Source of the DNA: Ricordea florida | Lineage: Eukaryota; Cnidaria; Anthozoa; Corallimorpharia; Ricordeidae | DNA length: 64,000 nt | Assembly: GCA_949710005.1 (NCBI GenBank) | Contig: OX453273.1 | Location: 35,412,250 to 35,476,249 of the forward strand | Direction: 5' to 3' | Shown: in pieces, positions 13,201-24,463 of the stretch | Layout of the letters: every line of letters starts with the position of its first letter | How positions within the stretch are numbered: position 1 is the stretch's first letter | The notes under the pieces: generated by a model | The model's database searches: none | What the model saw: only the letters and a program-made list of their open reading frames with translations | Told to the model about the DNA's origin: nothing | Made by a program: the position numbers and the translations under genes

Positions 13201-14817
13201 TTAGCTGTTTGACAACAAAATGTAAGCTCATGTTCTTTCGCGTACATTGCCGACGTCCTCATGCACAAGTTTATAGTGAAAACGCCCGCTGTTCCTTCGT
13301 GTTCAACTACTGAGAAAGGCAAATCGCACCTTCTTTCAAATCTGACTTACAGAGAAGGAGCAGGAAAATACGTCACCAATACGTTCCACGTGTATGATGG
13401 ACTGATGTTTTGTTCGTCGTGTAATGTAGTAATCGATCATGTAAGAAAATCCGTGAAATTGGGTAAATCAAACGAATTGATTAAGTAAGTTATACCACCA
13501 TAAGGTAAAAGGGAGGTGCTGAGCGATAGCCCTTCGTCAGCACGTCCCTTTTACCTTACGGTGGTGTAACTTACTTAATCAATTCGTTTGATTTACCCAG
13601 TTTCTTGTGTTTCAATTCCCCACCGACGCAGCACCAGTTTCTTTAGAAACTATCCCCACAATAAGAAAATCCGTGGTGGACAAGCATAATCAAATTAAAG
13701 TTTTATCCCAATTCAGTCGTAATTGGTTAGTTTATGTTTCATTATGAAAAACTCGCTGTTAGAGGAGCACAAAAGTGGTTTTCCTTCTCATAATTCTGGT
13801 AAAAATGCTAAAAATAGTTGAGGAAAAAATCGCATAATTTGCATAATTTACCACCTAATAGTCCTTTCTTATCGCACAATCTACCCTGGAAATATCGCTC
13901 AATTTCTGATTTTTTTTATCGCACCCTATCAGTTGACCTAACTTGTTTCATATTTCCGTGCACCAACTTGCAAACTCCGGTACAATAAATAAGAAATGTG
14001 TTCAAATAACCAAAGCAAATAAAGTGTCTGTATGGGTGTGTGCACTACAAATATAAGACTAAGTCTTGTAAATCTGTGCGTATTTTTCGCATCTTGAGAA
14101 GGAACATACGGAAATAGTGCAACTCTAACTCTTGAAGTTTGTAAGTTGATTCTCATTACTCAAAGAAATCCAGTGATACACAATCCAGAAATTCCTATTT
14201 CAATAATTTTAATGATTATTATGGCAAACACCAACCATGTTCTCAAAGTAGCTATAGTACAGCTGGGTGTTCATCAGGCATCGGAGATCGGAGAATTCTC
14301 CGGCTACTACGAAGAATTCTCTGGTCAAATTTAGATGGCCTGAGCTAGTTTAAATTCAGACATGGAACGCTTTCAGAATATTCTCCTGTTGCTTTACACA
14401 ATTCTCCTGCTGCTGCTACAATTCTTATGCTACACCATAACAGCAAATTAACAAACTTACTTTCCCTTCTCCTCTTTTTTAAAAATATTGTAACTTTATG
14501 TACATAATATTCTGTGTAAGTTAAATAAAAATTGACTTGACTTGACTTGACTTATTGAAACCCGTGAGTACATGTATGTAAGTTGTGTGTTTCATGTAGG
14601 CCTGCTCTGCAAGTCAGTTCCTTTTCTAACTAAATTCATTTTCTGGTTATTAAAGGCAGTGGATATGGAGCTTGATGCCACCCCATTTCTTGGAAGTGTG
14701 CGTTCCAAAAGATACTCAATGGTGGTTGAAGATGGGGTGGTGAAACATCTCAATATTGAGCCTGATGGAACTGGTCTGACCTGCAGTCTGTCAACCAGCA
14801 TCATTAACCAGCTATAA
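7209..14817 (+). CDS. PRDX5: Peroxiredoxin-5, complete, six coding exons
   Basis: PRDX5 is a thioredoxin-dependent peroxidase that reduces H2O2, alkyl hydroperoxides and peroxynitrite, usually in mitochondria, peroxisomes and cytosol. The coding exons are 7209-7298, 9497-9631, 10455-10496, 11401-11490, 12440-12478 and 14656-14817. All introns are phase 0 with GT-AG ends, giving 185 aa. Exon 1 encodes a basic N-terminal leader (MFSAVSRLRCVSSSLSREFR) that looks like a mitochondrial presequence, and an internal Met27 (AAMPIK) could start a cytosolic form. The peroxidatic site GAFTPGCSK puts the reactive cysteine at residue 73. The resolving cysteine of the atypical 2-Cys class is Cys175 in GLTCSL. 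The C terminus is NQL, where the human protein has the peroxisomal signal SQL. Upstream in-frame sequence before exon 2 (from 9260) is intronic. Confidence 0.95.
7299..8163. other. PRDX5 intron 1, proximal part
   Basis: No gene or clear repeat was recognised in this stretch. It is ordinary AT-rich intron sequence leading to the foldback element at 8164. Confidence 0.5.
8164..9030. mobile_element. 867-bp foldback element with near-9-bp TSD
   Basis: The ends are GGCGTCGATAAAAGCAGGAA at the left and its complement TTTTATCGACGCC at the right. The inverted arms are about 80-90 bp and are built of several copies of GGAACATNCC (left) or GGNATGTTCC (right). The flanks carry TATTTAAAT (8155-8163) and TATTTTAAT (9031-9039), matching at 8 of 9 positions. 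The interior is AT-rich without a recognisable gene. It resembles the foldback at 2388 in design but not in sequence, and it lies in PRDX5 intron 1. Confidence 0.65.
9632..12439. other. PRDX5 introns 2-4
   Basis: These introns surround the exons at 10455, 11401 and 12440. They are AT-rich and contain an (ATA/ATT)n-rich patch near 10138-10195. Open frames such as 11668-11880 have no domain and no splice support. Confidence 0.55.
13456..13606. repeat. 150-bp hairpin repeat, second copy of the 6862 family
   Basis: The left arm contains TGGGTAAATCAAACGAATTG, and the right arm is its complement CAATTCGTTTGATTTACCCA. The central AGGGAGGTGCTGA / TCAGCACGTCCCT is also inverted. It is followed at 13621-13659 by the same CACCGACGCAGCACCAG tail seen after the copy at 6862-7061. 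Confidence 0.65.
14532..14553. repeat. Short (TTGAC)n tandem repeat
   Basis: About four direct copies of TTGAC follow an A-rich stretch (TTAAATAAAAA). The pattern resembles the 3' tail of a retroposed element. Confidence 0.5.
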
Positions 14818-16246
14818 GAACATCTAATAGAGGTACTTTTCCTTGTAAAATTATTTGGTTAATCAATTTAACTATGTATTTATTTATTATCTATTTTTAT
14901 CTTTTTTCTCTCTTTATTTCGTTCTTTCTTAAGTTAATCATTTCTTTATTCAATTTTTGTTTATTTCATGTATTTAATCATTCATTAAACTGACCAGAAC
15001 CCCAGATTTTGAATTTTTTGACTTGGAGAATCAATAATATCCACTGTTAGATGTGACGTTCTGAATCACGCAAAAAATCCAATCGTAAAGTGGGCTGTTA
15101 ACGAAATTTCTTTTGTACTTTACTCATTTGTCCCTCTTTTGGTACCTAAGAGCTCGTTTTATTGTTATAAAAAATAACAAAGAAAGCAAAACATTCTGAA
15201 CGATATTAACCTAACCTTACTTAAAGAAAATAAATGTATTGTATTAGTAAAAATCTACTGGTATACTAATGCAAATGCTGCAATCTGATTGGTTGAGCTA
15301 CTGCACACCATCAGCCATTAGAGTGCAGCACTTGCGAGGTCTTCGCGCTTTAGCAAAGTTTCGCAGGAAGATTTACTTGGTTTGTACAATCTTGAAAAGC
15401 CGGGTCATGAATTTTAGCAGGTGTCTTGAAAGGTCCTTGAATTTGCTTTAAGTCCTTGAAAAGTACTTGATTTCTCTACGTGGTAAAGTCCTTGAAGTGT
15501 AGTCTTCCTTGTATGCCCAGCTGTATCTCTTTTCTGGTAAATGGAATGATTTTGTTACGGAGCCTTTGTCCGCAAATGACTTAAGCTTACATAGGTTGCT
15601 TCATTGGTATATACTAAAACAAAAATTATTCTCTTCAATGTCGGTGAACAGTGGCTGTAGGAATATTAACCTCGATAATTTTCTGAGAATAATTGTTAAA
15701 TAGACTGAAGATGAGCCTTTAAGTGTTGGTTCTGAAACTCTCTTTCTTCCTATTTATTTCAGAGGATATCTCAACGAAACAGCATGAGAGAAGTAGATTT
15801 CCTGGAAGTGTAGGAGCTGCAAATGCGGTGCTGTGTCCTAGCGTAAAATGTTTAACGTACCAGTTAGCTATGTAAGTCTATCGCACTAAGCATTATGATC
15901 ATGGAATTATATGGAGTTCTACGAAAGGAAATAAAGTGATTGAAGTTCATCTCTGTTGTAGCACTTGACCTGTTGCCCTTGGTATTTTGAACAGCGGATC
16001 TGTATTTGGTCAGCGTGCATCACGTGAGTGCAAAAGTAACCACGCCAAGCGTAAGGCTTAACTGATTGGTTATCTATTCTCATAAGCTGCCAGGCACAGT
16101 TGTCCCAGGTCTTCTGATTTAAAAGCCAAAGTATGGCGGATGAAAATATAAAATCCTAGAGTACTTTCTGGTATTTTTATTTCCCCCTGTTTTTTTCTTT
16201 TTTTTTGAGTAACGCTCTCGAAACAGGTGCAATTGAAAACACTAAC
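14818..16246. other. PRDX5 3' flank
   Basis: No gene was recognised. A pyrimidine/AT-rich segment follows the stop codon, and an AATAAA occurs near 15228 and could serve as a polyadenylation signal; this is unproven. Short open frames at 15269 and 15509 have no recognisable domain. Confidence 0.5.
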
Positions 16247-16570
16247 TTTATCTTGATTAGGCGAAAATTAAGGTTTATAACGTGTGTAACAGTTGTAACT
16301 ATGTTATGAAAGTAATGGTCAGTGCTCTAGCTGTGCATATATCTAGTTCTGGATGCACACGGATAGTTGGGAGAGCAGGAAGCGGGCGAAAGAGTTGATC
16401 GAGACGAAGCCTCGACCGGCTATATATAGCCCGTAGAGTGCTCTCCCAACTATCCGCGTGCATCCAGAACTAGATGTATGCACAGCTAGAGCATTGACCA
16501 TTGCTTTTATAACATAGCTACAAATGTTACACACGCTATAAACCTTAATTTTCGCATGATCAAGATAAAG
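16247..16570. mobile_element. 324-bp foldback repeat
   Basis: The arms of about 145 bp run from CTTTATCTTGAT at the left to ATCAAGATAAAG at the right. They include GGATGCACACGGATAGTTGG against CCAACTATCCGCGTGCATCC near the centre. The loop contains GAAGCCTCGACCGGCTATAT. It has no coding capacity and the target duplication is not resolved. Confidence 0.6.
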
Positions 16571-19427
16571 ATTCTCCTCAGTTTGCGCGCATGCTTTCAA
16601 TCATCAGACGGATTAATGCTCCATATTTATAACAATTGGACGTACAAATGATCTGCGGAGCTTTGAAAATATTTTGGCATTCAGCTCCGAATTATGCCCT
16701 TCATTGATTTGAAGTCCAACCGCATCTTGTCACGGAATTTTTCGATCTACAAGTGCATTGCATTATGGACAGCTGCTGAGAGTTCATTGAAATGAATTGA
16801 TGGCTGAAAAGGTGGTCTTACAGTGTGGAAGACTGCTCCACGCTTCGCAAAGAATATCGCTGCAGTAGCGTAACTGAAGGAAGCAGTATTAGAAAGACGC
16901 AAGCTTTTGCCTGTTTCTGTTCTGTGAAAGCGCCATTATATGAGGTTTTGGATTTTGTCACTTTACCACAGAATTGTGTTTATGGTTCGTACTGAATGAC
17001 TGATGTATTGGTACAAAAATGTGCTTAGCTTTTCTAATTTCTTATATCGTGCTGTCGAGCTTGTTGACACCAAGTGGTTTGTTGGTTTGTTGTCGTACTA
17101 CGGTGTTCTTCGTTTGGCGTTTATTTCACAAAAACGTATGTACAAATACAAATATTTCACAGAAACAAGGTAACTAAAAATGTGTTAATTTTTCTCTTGA
17201 ATTGTATCATTTCAAGGAGGCTAAATTTAGCAACGCTGCAAAAGAAAATACAATCGACAATTACATCGTGCGTTCTACAGATAGAAAACTGTGGTCTTGA
17301 CAAACGTGAATTTCAAACATTTTCAGAAAAACGGTTAACAAAAGCAACAACGTTTTATGAAAGCTTGAAATAACTGGATTTGTAGCCTTCTATGTCCGTT
17401 CAGACTGTTGATATTGGAGAAGGCTCTGTAAATTTTCTTTCGACAACTTCGAAAACCGAGTCGTAGGTGTTTCGTATTCGTGACTACGACTTTTTATCAT
17501 ATTTTCTCCTGTCGTTGTCATCTTCGCAATTTGTAATGAGTGGCAAGACAGTTTTATGACGCCGATGCTCAAACCACTGGGTTATTCCTGCTTGCATCAT
17601 TATGAGAGCTCCAAAAACATAGCACTGTATCTCAAGGACAGCTTAGTCGACAGCGTAACGGATTAACTTAGCCACAACACAAAGCAGAGTTCTTTTCGAA
17701 AAGTTCCTTTACTGTTAAGTGTTCAAATTGACACATCTTCGTTGATATTTAAGCTATGAGCTAATTTGTTCCTCATTAGTTTTTATCATTTGATGACACC
17801 ATTTTGTTGTTTGTGTATGTAAGAATGTCATCCATGGAAAAATGTGGTCCATTTCGTAGAGACAGAGTCCCCTCTACTAACTCTGGTAGAGACTAAGAAA
17901 AACTGTACTTCACGTACGCACAATAATAAGCCATGCCCCTGAAGTAAAGAAAAACTGTCTACAAAAAAAAAAACGGGGCACTTATTTTAGTCTGAAACCA
18001 AGTTGTAGCAAATTTTACGCAGTTTGGAGCTTTTTGTAACGACAATGCCGGTTTTCCAATACACTGCTACACAATTTAAAAGTTCCGTGAACGTCAGTGT
18101 GTTTTTGCTATAACTGCAGGTGAAAAAAACTTCCGAACACTCAAGTTTCCTATTAACAAGCAGGGCTACCTTTACCCGAATTTACAGATAAGACTCTCTT
18201 AATCTCTTAAATGAGCAATTTCAAGCTTCGTTATCGGAGAAAGTAATATGAGGCTCTAAACTTTCTATTCTTCAGAACATAAAGTTGATACATGGCTATA
18301 GTCTCTTGCTGAATACCGAAACAAATAGAAGAGAACTGTTCACGCGAGACAATACCTCTGGCTCGGTCGCTACAAACTCAATAAACAGTTCATAGGTAGC
18401 CTGTTCAAATACACGTAAAAAAGATGACCACTACCCACCCTCCCCTTCCCTCCCATTTTTAATTTCCCCCCTCCCTTACTTTCTCTATCGGCGAGAAAAC
18501 AAGGGATATCACACTCCGACCCGTTTTTAATTACAAAAATATGATGAAAATACCTTATACCCATTAGTGAATTCTGCATCCTATTATTACCATTACTAGC
18601 TATAGCACAGTTACTGAGAACATTTTTCAATCAGCTGCAATATCAGTTGCAGTAGAATATCTCGGCCACCATTGGCAAATGCTGTTCTGTTTATTTTTCT
18701 TAGGTTGTACTTCAAAATTTTAGTGCAAAACCAAACAAACAGAAAAAAAAAAAGAAAACGAATGGAAACCAAGAGGAAGAATTTGGGGGATGACGTTTGA
18801 GATTGAGTAGACTTGTATGAGCCTAAAGGTACAGAGATGACGGCGAAAGTAAAAGGGCGGTGGAAAAAAAAAATCTAGAAAAGCCGGTATACGGACAGAT
18901 TGCAGTTAGTGATAAGTAGCTTTTATCAACCTTTAGGGAGCTTACACAATACACGGTGACGGACTGGACGTGGGCACAAAACAGTGATAATGGATGGACA
19001 TAAACGGGTGCAAGACAACAAAGTGAAATGACCATTTTTCAATTTTCTTTGAGGCCGGGATTGTGCAATAACAAAACTACATTCAACAATCCTAAATAAA
19101 ATGCAAACAGTAACAACTGAAAAACATTTACTGTCTAAGAAAAGAACAGAAACATGCAAAATAAAGCCAGACTGCTGTCCATAGTGCAGTATTCTTTTTT
19201 TTCTTAGTAATGCCGTCGGTCCTCGGTATCGTCGTCGAGTTTACCTAAGCTCCCTTTCAGTTCTTCCGAAAAAAGTTTGATAATCTTAATGATTAATAAA
19301 CTTTAAAAAGCCTACTTGAGATACGGAACTTAACGTGTCTAAACTGGTTTAAGCTACTCAGTTAAGGGTCTGGCATTTCAAACAGACCTTACTGCAAACA
19401 CCCGAATAAACAATGACAAACAGCGCG
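16571..19427. other. Intergenic between PRDX5 and the PTTG1IP-like gene
   Basis: No coding exon was recognised on either strand. A C-rich pyrimidine tract lies at about 18424-18480. Open frames such as 17074-17373 and 18823-19159 lack domains, start context and splice support. The 3' UTR of the PTTG1IP-like gene should occupy the right end. Confidence 0.5.
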
Positions 19428-21076
19428 TCAAGGGTTTCCAAGGCCATATTTTTCCCTCAGTTTTTCTGTCCTGTTAGTTGGTGATCCGGGCCTTAACCGG
19501 ATCCCCTTGGGATGTTTCCTCGTGCCGGGTTCACCTCCCACGGGTTGCAGGGGCTCGTATCCTGCGGCTCGTGCGCAACAGCAAATTAACCAAATGATGA
19601 TGTAGATAAGAATTGGGATTAGGATTATTGCCAAGATTGGGAGAAGTACCCACAAGAGGTCTTCCACCATAGGACATCCATCGTGATACCATCTGTCACT
19701 GGCACAACCCTCGGGCTGAAAATCACCCCCGGGATAAAACCCGCATGTCTTCGTTTGCGAGCACCAGTAACATACGTGGTCTTTCTTCAGGCAGTTCTCG
19801 CAGTGTTTTTCGCGGAGTTCACAGGGGAATATTCCGACTGTAAGGAAACATATTTGTCAAAAGGATGTAATCGTTCCTAAATTAACGTCTTAAGTAAGCC
19901 ACAATGTAGGACTACTACAAACTAAAGGGGTTGAAGATTTAAGAATACGCCGTCACAAATCACTACCGTTATCGTTATCGTAATCTCAAATCGTTATCGT
20001 CATTTGACTTTGTCATTTTCAGTGGCAATGGCGTTAGCGTTGTTGTTACTTATTTGGGATTTTGGTCAGCACCAAAAATTCAATGATCAAATAGCAGTTC
20101 TTTTTATTCCTCATCATCGGCTCTTTCATTTGAAGGTAATGTTTTGACAAAAATAATTTTATCAGCAAGTGTAAAGAAGTTAGTTTAACTGGTGCTGCTT
20201 CGGTGAGAAATTGAAACAAAATGTGAGTTAACCAAACGAGTTGAAGATGTATGTTGCACCACCATAAGACAAGGACAGCTAACGTTTCGAGCGTTTGTAC
20301 TTAGTTGAAGCGAAAAGGGTATAGCTACTAAAACTAGTGCCGCAAATGAATATATGAAAGACCATATATTTGAACTGCGGATTAATATGTAATAACATTT
20401 AATGATCATCGCAGTTATGAACACAACTTAAGCAGCTGTGAAATCAAAGCCTGAAAAAAACTCAGGCCTGAACGGGATTCGAACCCATGACCTCTGCGAT
20501 ACCGGAGCAGTGCTTTACCAACTGAGCTATCAAGCCAACTGGGAGCTGGTCATGTTGTGAGTTTGTTATATACCCGTAGATGAACAAGAATGACGCAAAC
20601 TAGTGCCATCACACACTTGTTCTTTTTACTTTTCAGCGGGGCGAAGACATGAAATGAACAAGAATTATCCTAACAATGTAAGAATTGATCAGATAAATTT
20701 ATTTTTATGTACCCTCAACTGTAGGTCGCTCGCACTTTTACTAGTGGAGCCGAACAAATGAGTGAAACAATGCCAACTGAAATCAACAAGGTTAAGAATC
20801 AGTTCTAATTGGCTGGTAGCGAACCAGTTGGCTATTTATAAGCGTGATTGAGGACAGGACTTTAACTGGGTCCTCCAGATTGCCCGCTTAGTGACATTAT
20901 CCCGAAGAAGAAAGACACTAAGTATCAACTTAGAAACAAAACCGCACATCGCCCGGACTGATAGATTTAAAAATGCTTTTGTAAATAGGCTTATTTTTAG
21001 AGATAATTTTTAACTTTTCTATTATTTGTATGAATGTAACTTAAGATATGTCTTTTTATCTTAAGAGGAATAAAGA

Positions 21077-21130
<54 letters not shown>

Positions 21131-24100
21131 GATTGCAAGTCCAGTGCTTTAATCATGACATGTACCCTCGGCCACGCTGCCTCCAAGTTCTGCAGCTAGC
21201 TCTGCAGAAAGGTTGTGAAAGTTTTGTAAGGGGCAGTTTTTCCCTTTTAGACTGAAATAAGGAATTGAGACATGTACAGGCTCAAAGCCTTGCAGTATTT
21301 CTTGATTTTTTTAGTTGCAAAGGTGTCAGCAAGATCAGCAACACTCAATTCTTTGATAGACGCCAGCTTCAATTCAGTCACTATAGCCAATACTCGAGAG
21401 CTCATATCGACAGCGATTGCATATGAAGATCTGACTCAGCGATTCGATAGCGATACAAAACAGACACCACTAACGAGATTCCATATAACTTAAAATACCG
21501 TAGAGAAAATGCGTTTATAATAATCCAGATAGACAATGAAAATACAAATTAAAACTTGATTCAGTAAAACCGTTGAGATATTTTCGCAGCTGAACAACAT
21601 TTTAAAATTTTCAGTTATATAGAGGATATGGCCGAGCGGAGATACGAAATTTCTCTTCGAGTGTTGAAAAATATTTTTTCAACACGAGAAGAGAAATTTC
21701 GTTATCTCCAAGCGGCCATGTAATGTTCTGTTTATTTCATAGATACTGATGAAATTTTCACATAAAACAACTTCGACAAATCTTCCTGGATGCTTTACAA
21801 GCTCGGAAAAAATATCGACGTTAAATTTTGGCTGCGAAGCGAGAAAGTCACCCGTAACCGTACCGTCTCCGCACCTCGAAGACATTTTTTGAATGAAATT
21901 TCAAACGAACCGGCCCCATGCCTGAGCGGGAAGCTCTCTTGTAATTGGCTAATCATGTTGGTAACCATGGCGACACCAATATCCTCACACATGAAAGATA
22001 AAAATAATATCTTCACTGCGCGCGATGAAGATATGATTTTTTCGTCACTGGAAAAATCCTGGTATTTCATCGGTGTCTATATAATAATCAGGGATCTTCC
22101 TCTCATCATACCGGGTGATACACTTTAAGATCAGTTGATTTGTTTATTTTGAATATACTATTTCTATTTATATGAACAATCAAAACTGTCGTAGATTTTA
22201 TATATATATAGTTTTGATGAGACAGATTTTAATATTTGGCATTTAAGTGGGAATTTGTCCTGCATCTTCAATGCATGCAAACAGCAGCTTGTGATGAAAC
22301 TGGCAACAGATCTAGACGGAGCGAAGCTGGAAGCTGCCAAGATAAAAGACGGCGACCGTAAAAGTTGGAGGAAAGACTTTTGATGTTCTCTGTTCCACTA
22401 TTAGCGGAGAGCATTCAATTTGTTCTTTTTTTATTATTTTAGTTTTTTCATTCACAGATCCTTTCTTTTAAGAAATATTTGAGCTCAGGTCAGTTTCAAG
22501 CCAAAGGGAGAGTTTGCGTGTGATCATCCACCAACTTTTTAGTTCCTAGCGATAGAATGTATCTCTGAATATTGAACAAGGAAAATCACCCACGCCATGT
22601 TTTGTTTTCCTCTCTGGGTAACAGCGCTACTTAAAACTCCTGAATAATTAATTTCTCAAAACGTAAATGCAAAAAATGCTCATTTTTTCTCCCAAGAATA
22701 ACATGTCTTCTATTTTCTTGTAGCACAAATTTAAAATCGAGTTTTCTGTCAGTGGACAGAAACTTTGAATGGCTGAACTTAAAACCACTGATGGGTGGAT
22801 AATAATTACGGTAAAAATGTAGCAATTCCCTACATCTTTCTACCTGCTGTGAGCCCATGGGGTGGTTTAAAGGCTTTTTAATAAAGCAGATTTTACGAAA
22901 GTTTAATGATTTTCCTGACATAATGAAATACCCCAAGGCACCATTAGCTAATATTTTGATAGACGGAATTCGCGTTGTAAATGAGAAATGATAATTTACC
23001 TCAGCTGCTTGCCAAGCAAAGTGCTTGAGTTGTAAGAATGCAAAATTGAAGTTTGCATAACAAAGTAAAAAGAGGCCTTGTTGTGAATGCTAAAATTGAA
23101 ATCTGCTATAATATAGAGAACAATAGAGAACAAGGTTGTATATTTTCGATTATTAGGGATGAATTCCCCAAACACTTTCATTATCCGTTCTTCTGTTCCA
23201 AAAACAAGAGTGGCTCGCCGCAATTAGAGGTATGCAACGTTTAAATTACCTTAACAACCAATACTTCGAGTAGTTCCCTTTTGACGGTGCTCACACTTTA
23301 CTTGTTATATTTGCAGCGAAAACAAAATATGCGTTGCTTACCCTGCATGTTGACTGTCTTAAGTAGTATTGCATTAATTATAAACCCGTATCTTAATGCG
23401 CTAATGTCTTATCTCGGCTGCGCCCTAAATACATATTAAAATTTGAGTGATGTTTACAATGTACCCTTTCGATGGTAATTTTAAGTCAAGTACATACACA
23501 ACTGTCTAGGGCCATTCTAGCTTTCACATCGTATGACTTCCAAGAGCTAGTTGAATATCGCATGTGAGGCTACCGTGAGCGCAGCTCTAGAGCTAAACGC
23601 GGCTACTCTACTTATGCATAATTTGTCTGGTTAAGTGATCAATAAATCTATGAGGCGTGTCATGCAGTTTCAGAGCTTGACTATTTTATGAAGTTTTCTT
23701 TATCAGTGTTTAAACTCCAACACACTAAATCGCCAAAAACCAGTTTTCATTACAATGAAACCGCTCTATAAATTATCTGCAGTTTCAGCAGCAAATAGGG
23801 TACGACTTGCGAAAAACATGTTGGCGCGAGGAATTCCTTTGGAAGTCACCGGGGCGTGTAACATCATTGAAGAAACATTGAATATCACTTACTTGGGTAA
23901 AGGCACTGTTTGTGATAAGCCATAAGGTTTTCACTACAAGAATTCTTCGCTGTAGACTCGTTGACATATACGTCACAAGAACCGGTCGTTTCGCACCAAA
24001 AGCAAAATTCGAAAGCAGTGCAGTTGCTGCATGCGCCACTTTGACTGCTACATAATGCACTCGCGCTCGTCGTTACCACAGTGTTGTTTGGCCCCGTTAT

Positions 24101-24463
24101 ATTCACGGAGTTATTTGATGCGGTGCTTGGCTGATCCATGGCTTGTAGTTCGTCCAAAGATGGGTCGTAGGCCTTCCAACGGTTTACTTTTCCTTCACTC
24201 TCGTCATTCTTAAGGCGGCAATTCTTACTCCTGTTTTGCTCAGGGCAGTTCTCTAGTTTTCGGCAAACACTTCTCGTTTGTTCAACGCACCATGAACACT
24301 GTCCCTCTTCTGACAAACATTCAGCACAATCCTCGCTCTTCTCTTCGCAGCTTTCTTCATCGTTAAGTGAACTCCTACCAAAGCTCTCTTGTTTTCTCTG
24401 AGTTTGGTGGCTTTTGTTGAAGTGAAACATCGCCAGCAAGAAAATTATCACGTACGCTCTCAT
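19428..24463 (-). CDS. PTTG1IP-like membrane protein with three PSI-type modules
   Basis: There are two coding exons on the minus strand: 24463-23893 (phase-1 GTAAGT donor) and 19837-19428 (acceptor ending TTACAG). The phases match and give 326 aa. I chose the Met at 24463 because it begins a signal peptide (MRAYVIIFLLAMFHFNKSHQ); an in-frame Met lies 21 codons upstream. Three cysteine-rich modules follow, each of the form C-x(n)-C-x2-C-x(n)-C-x-W-C, at about residues 37-85, 134-188 and 195-245. Next come a transmembrane segment (LLWVLLPILAIILIPILIYI) and a CCC palmitoylation-like site. The short tail has YEPL, a possible endocytic motif, and REKYGLGNP at the end. Human PTTG1IP as I remember it has one PSI module, a TM helix and a tail containing IRKKYGL. 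Function here is inferred only by similarity. Confidence 0.75.
20340..20577 (-). mobile_element. tRNA-derived SINE-like repeat
   Basis: The head is the tRNA-like segment 20536-20464. It is followed on the minus strand by a T-rich spacer, a second copy of the CAGGC motif, a CTGCTTAAGTTGTGTTCATA segment and a tail with CGCAGTTCAAATATATGG. I recall repeats of this build as abundant in stony corals, which is memory rather than a search. Confidence 0.5.
20464..20536 (-). tRNA. tRNA-like sequence, GGT in the anticodon position, probable pseudogene/SINE head
   Basis: The 73 nt fold as a cloverleaf with a 7-bp acceptor stem (GGCTTGA with TCAGGCC), an A-box GCTCAGTTGGTA and a B-box GGTTCGAATCC. The anticodon loop CCGGTAT lacks the universal U33, and the anticodon stem has a mismatch next to the loop. 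A working tRNA-Thr(GGT) is therefore unlikely. Confidence 0.45.
21080..21130. repeat. (TTA/ATT)n microsatellite
   Basis: Uninterrupted ATT trinucleotide repeat of about 17 units within the PTTG1IP-like intron. Confidence 0.95.
21623..21725. repeat. 100-bp inverted repeat (MITE-like)
   Basis: The arms are GGATATGGCCGAGCGGAGAT with ATCTCC-AAGCGGCCATG, and CGAAATTTCTCTTCG with its complement. The centre is GTTGAAAAATATTTTTTCAAC. The ends (GAGGATAT...TGTAATGTTC) resemble those of the repeat at 31695-31840, so the two may be related families. Confidence 0.6.

Larger units (their letters stand above)
12479..14655. other. PRDX5 intron 5
   Basis: This 2.2-kb intron contains the hairpin repeat 13456-13606 with its shared 3' tail, and a short TTGAC tandem repeat at about 14532-14553. 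An open frame at 13261-13488 runs into the hairpin and has no recognisable product. Confidence 0.6.
19838..23892. other. 4.05-kb intron of the PTTG1IP-like gene
   Basis: The intron holds a tRNA-related SINE (20340-20577), an ATT microsatellite (21080-21130) and an inverted repeat (21623-21725). Open frames at 21272-21493 and 21790-22128 show no supportable domain. The first begins with a hydrophobic stretch, but nothing around it supports an exon. Confidence 0.6.

Noticed and set aside
20464-20536. A working tRNA-Thr gene
   Set aside because: U33 is missing, an anticodon-stem mismatch exists and the sequence is part of a SINE-like repeat; kept only as a tRNA-like feature.
21272-21493. Possible small secreted protein (MYRLKALQYFLIFLVAKVSA...)
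   Set aside because: It lies within the PTTG1IP-like intron on the other strand and has no conserved domain; the signal-peptide look alone is not enough.
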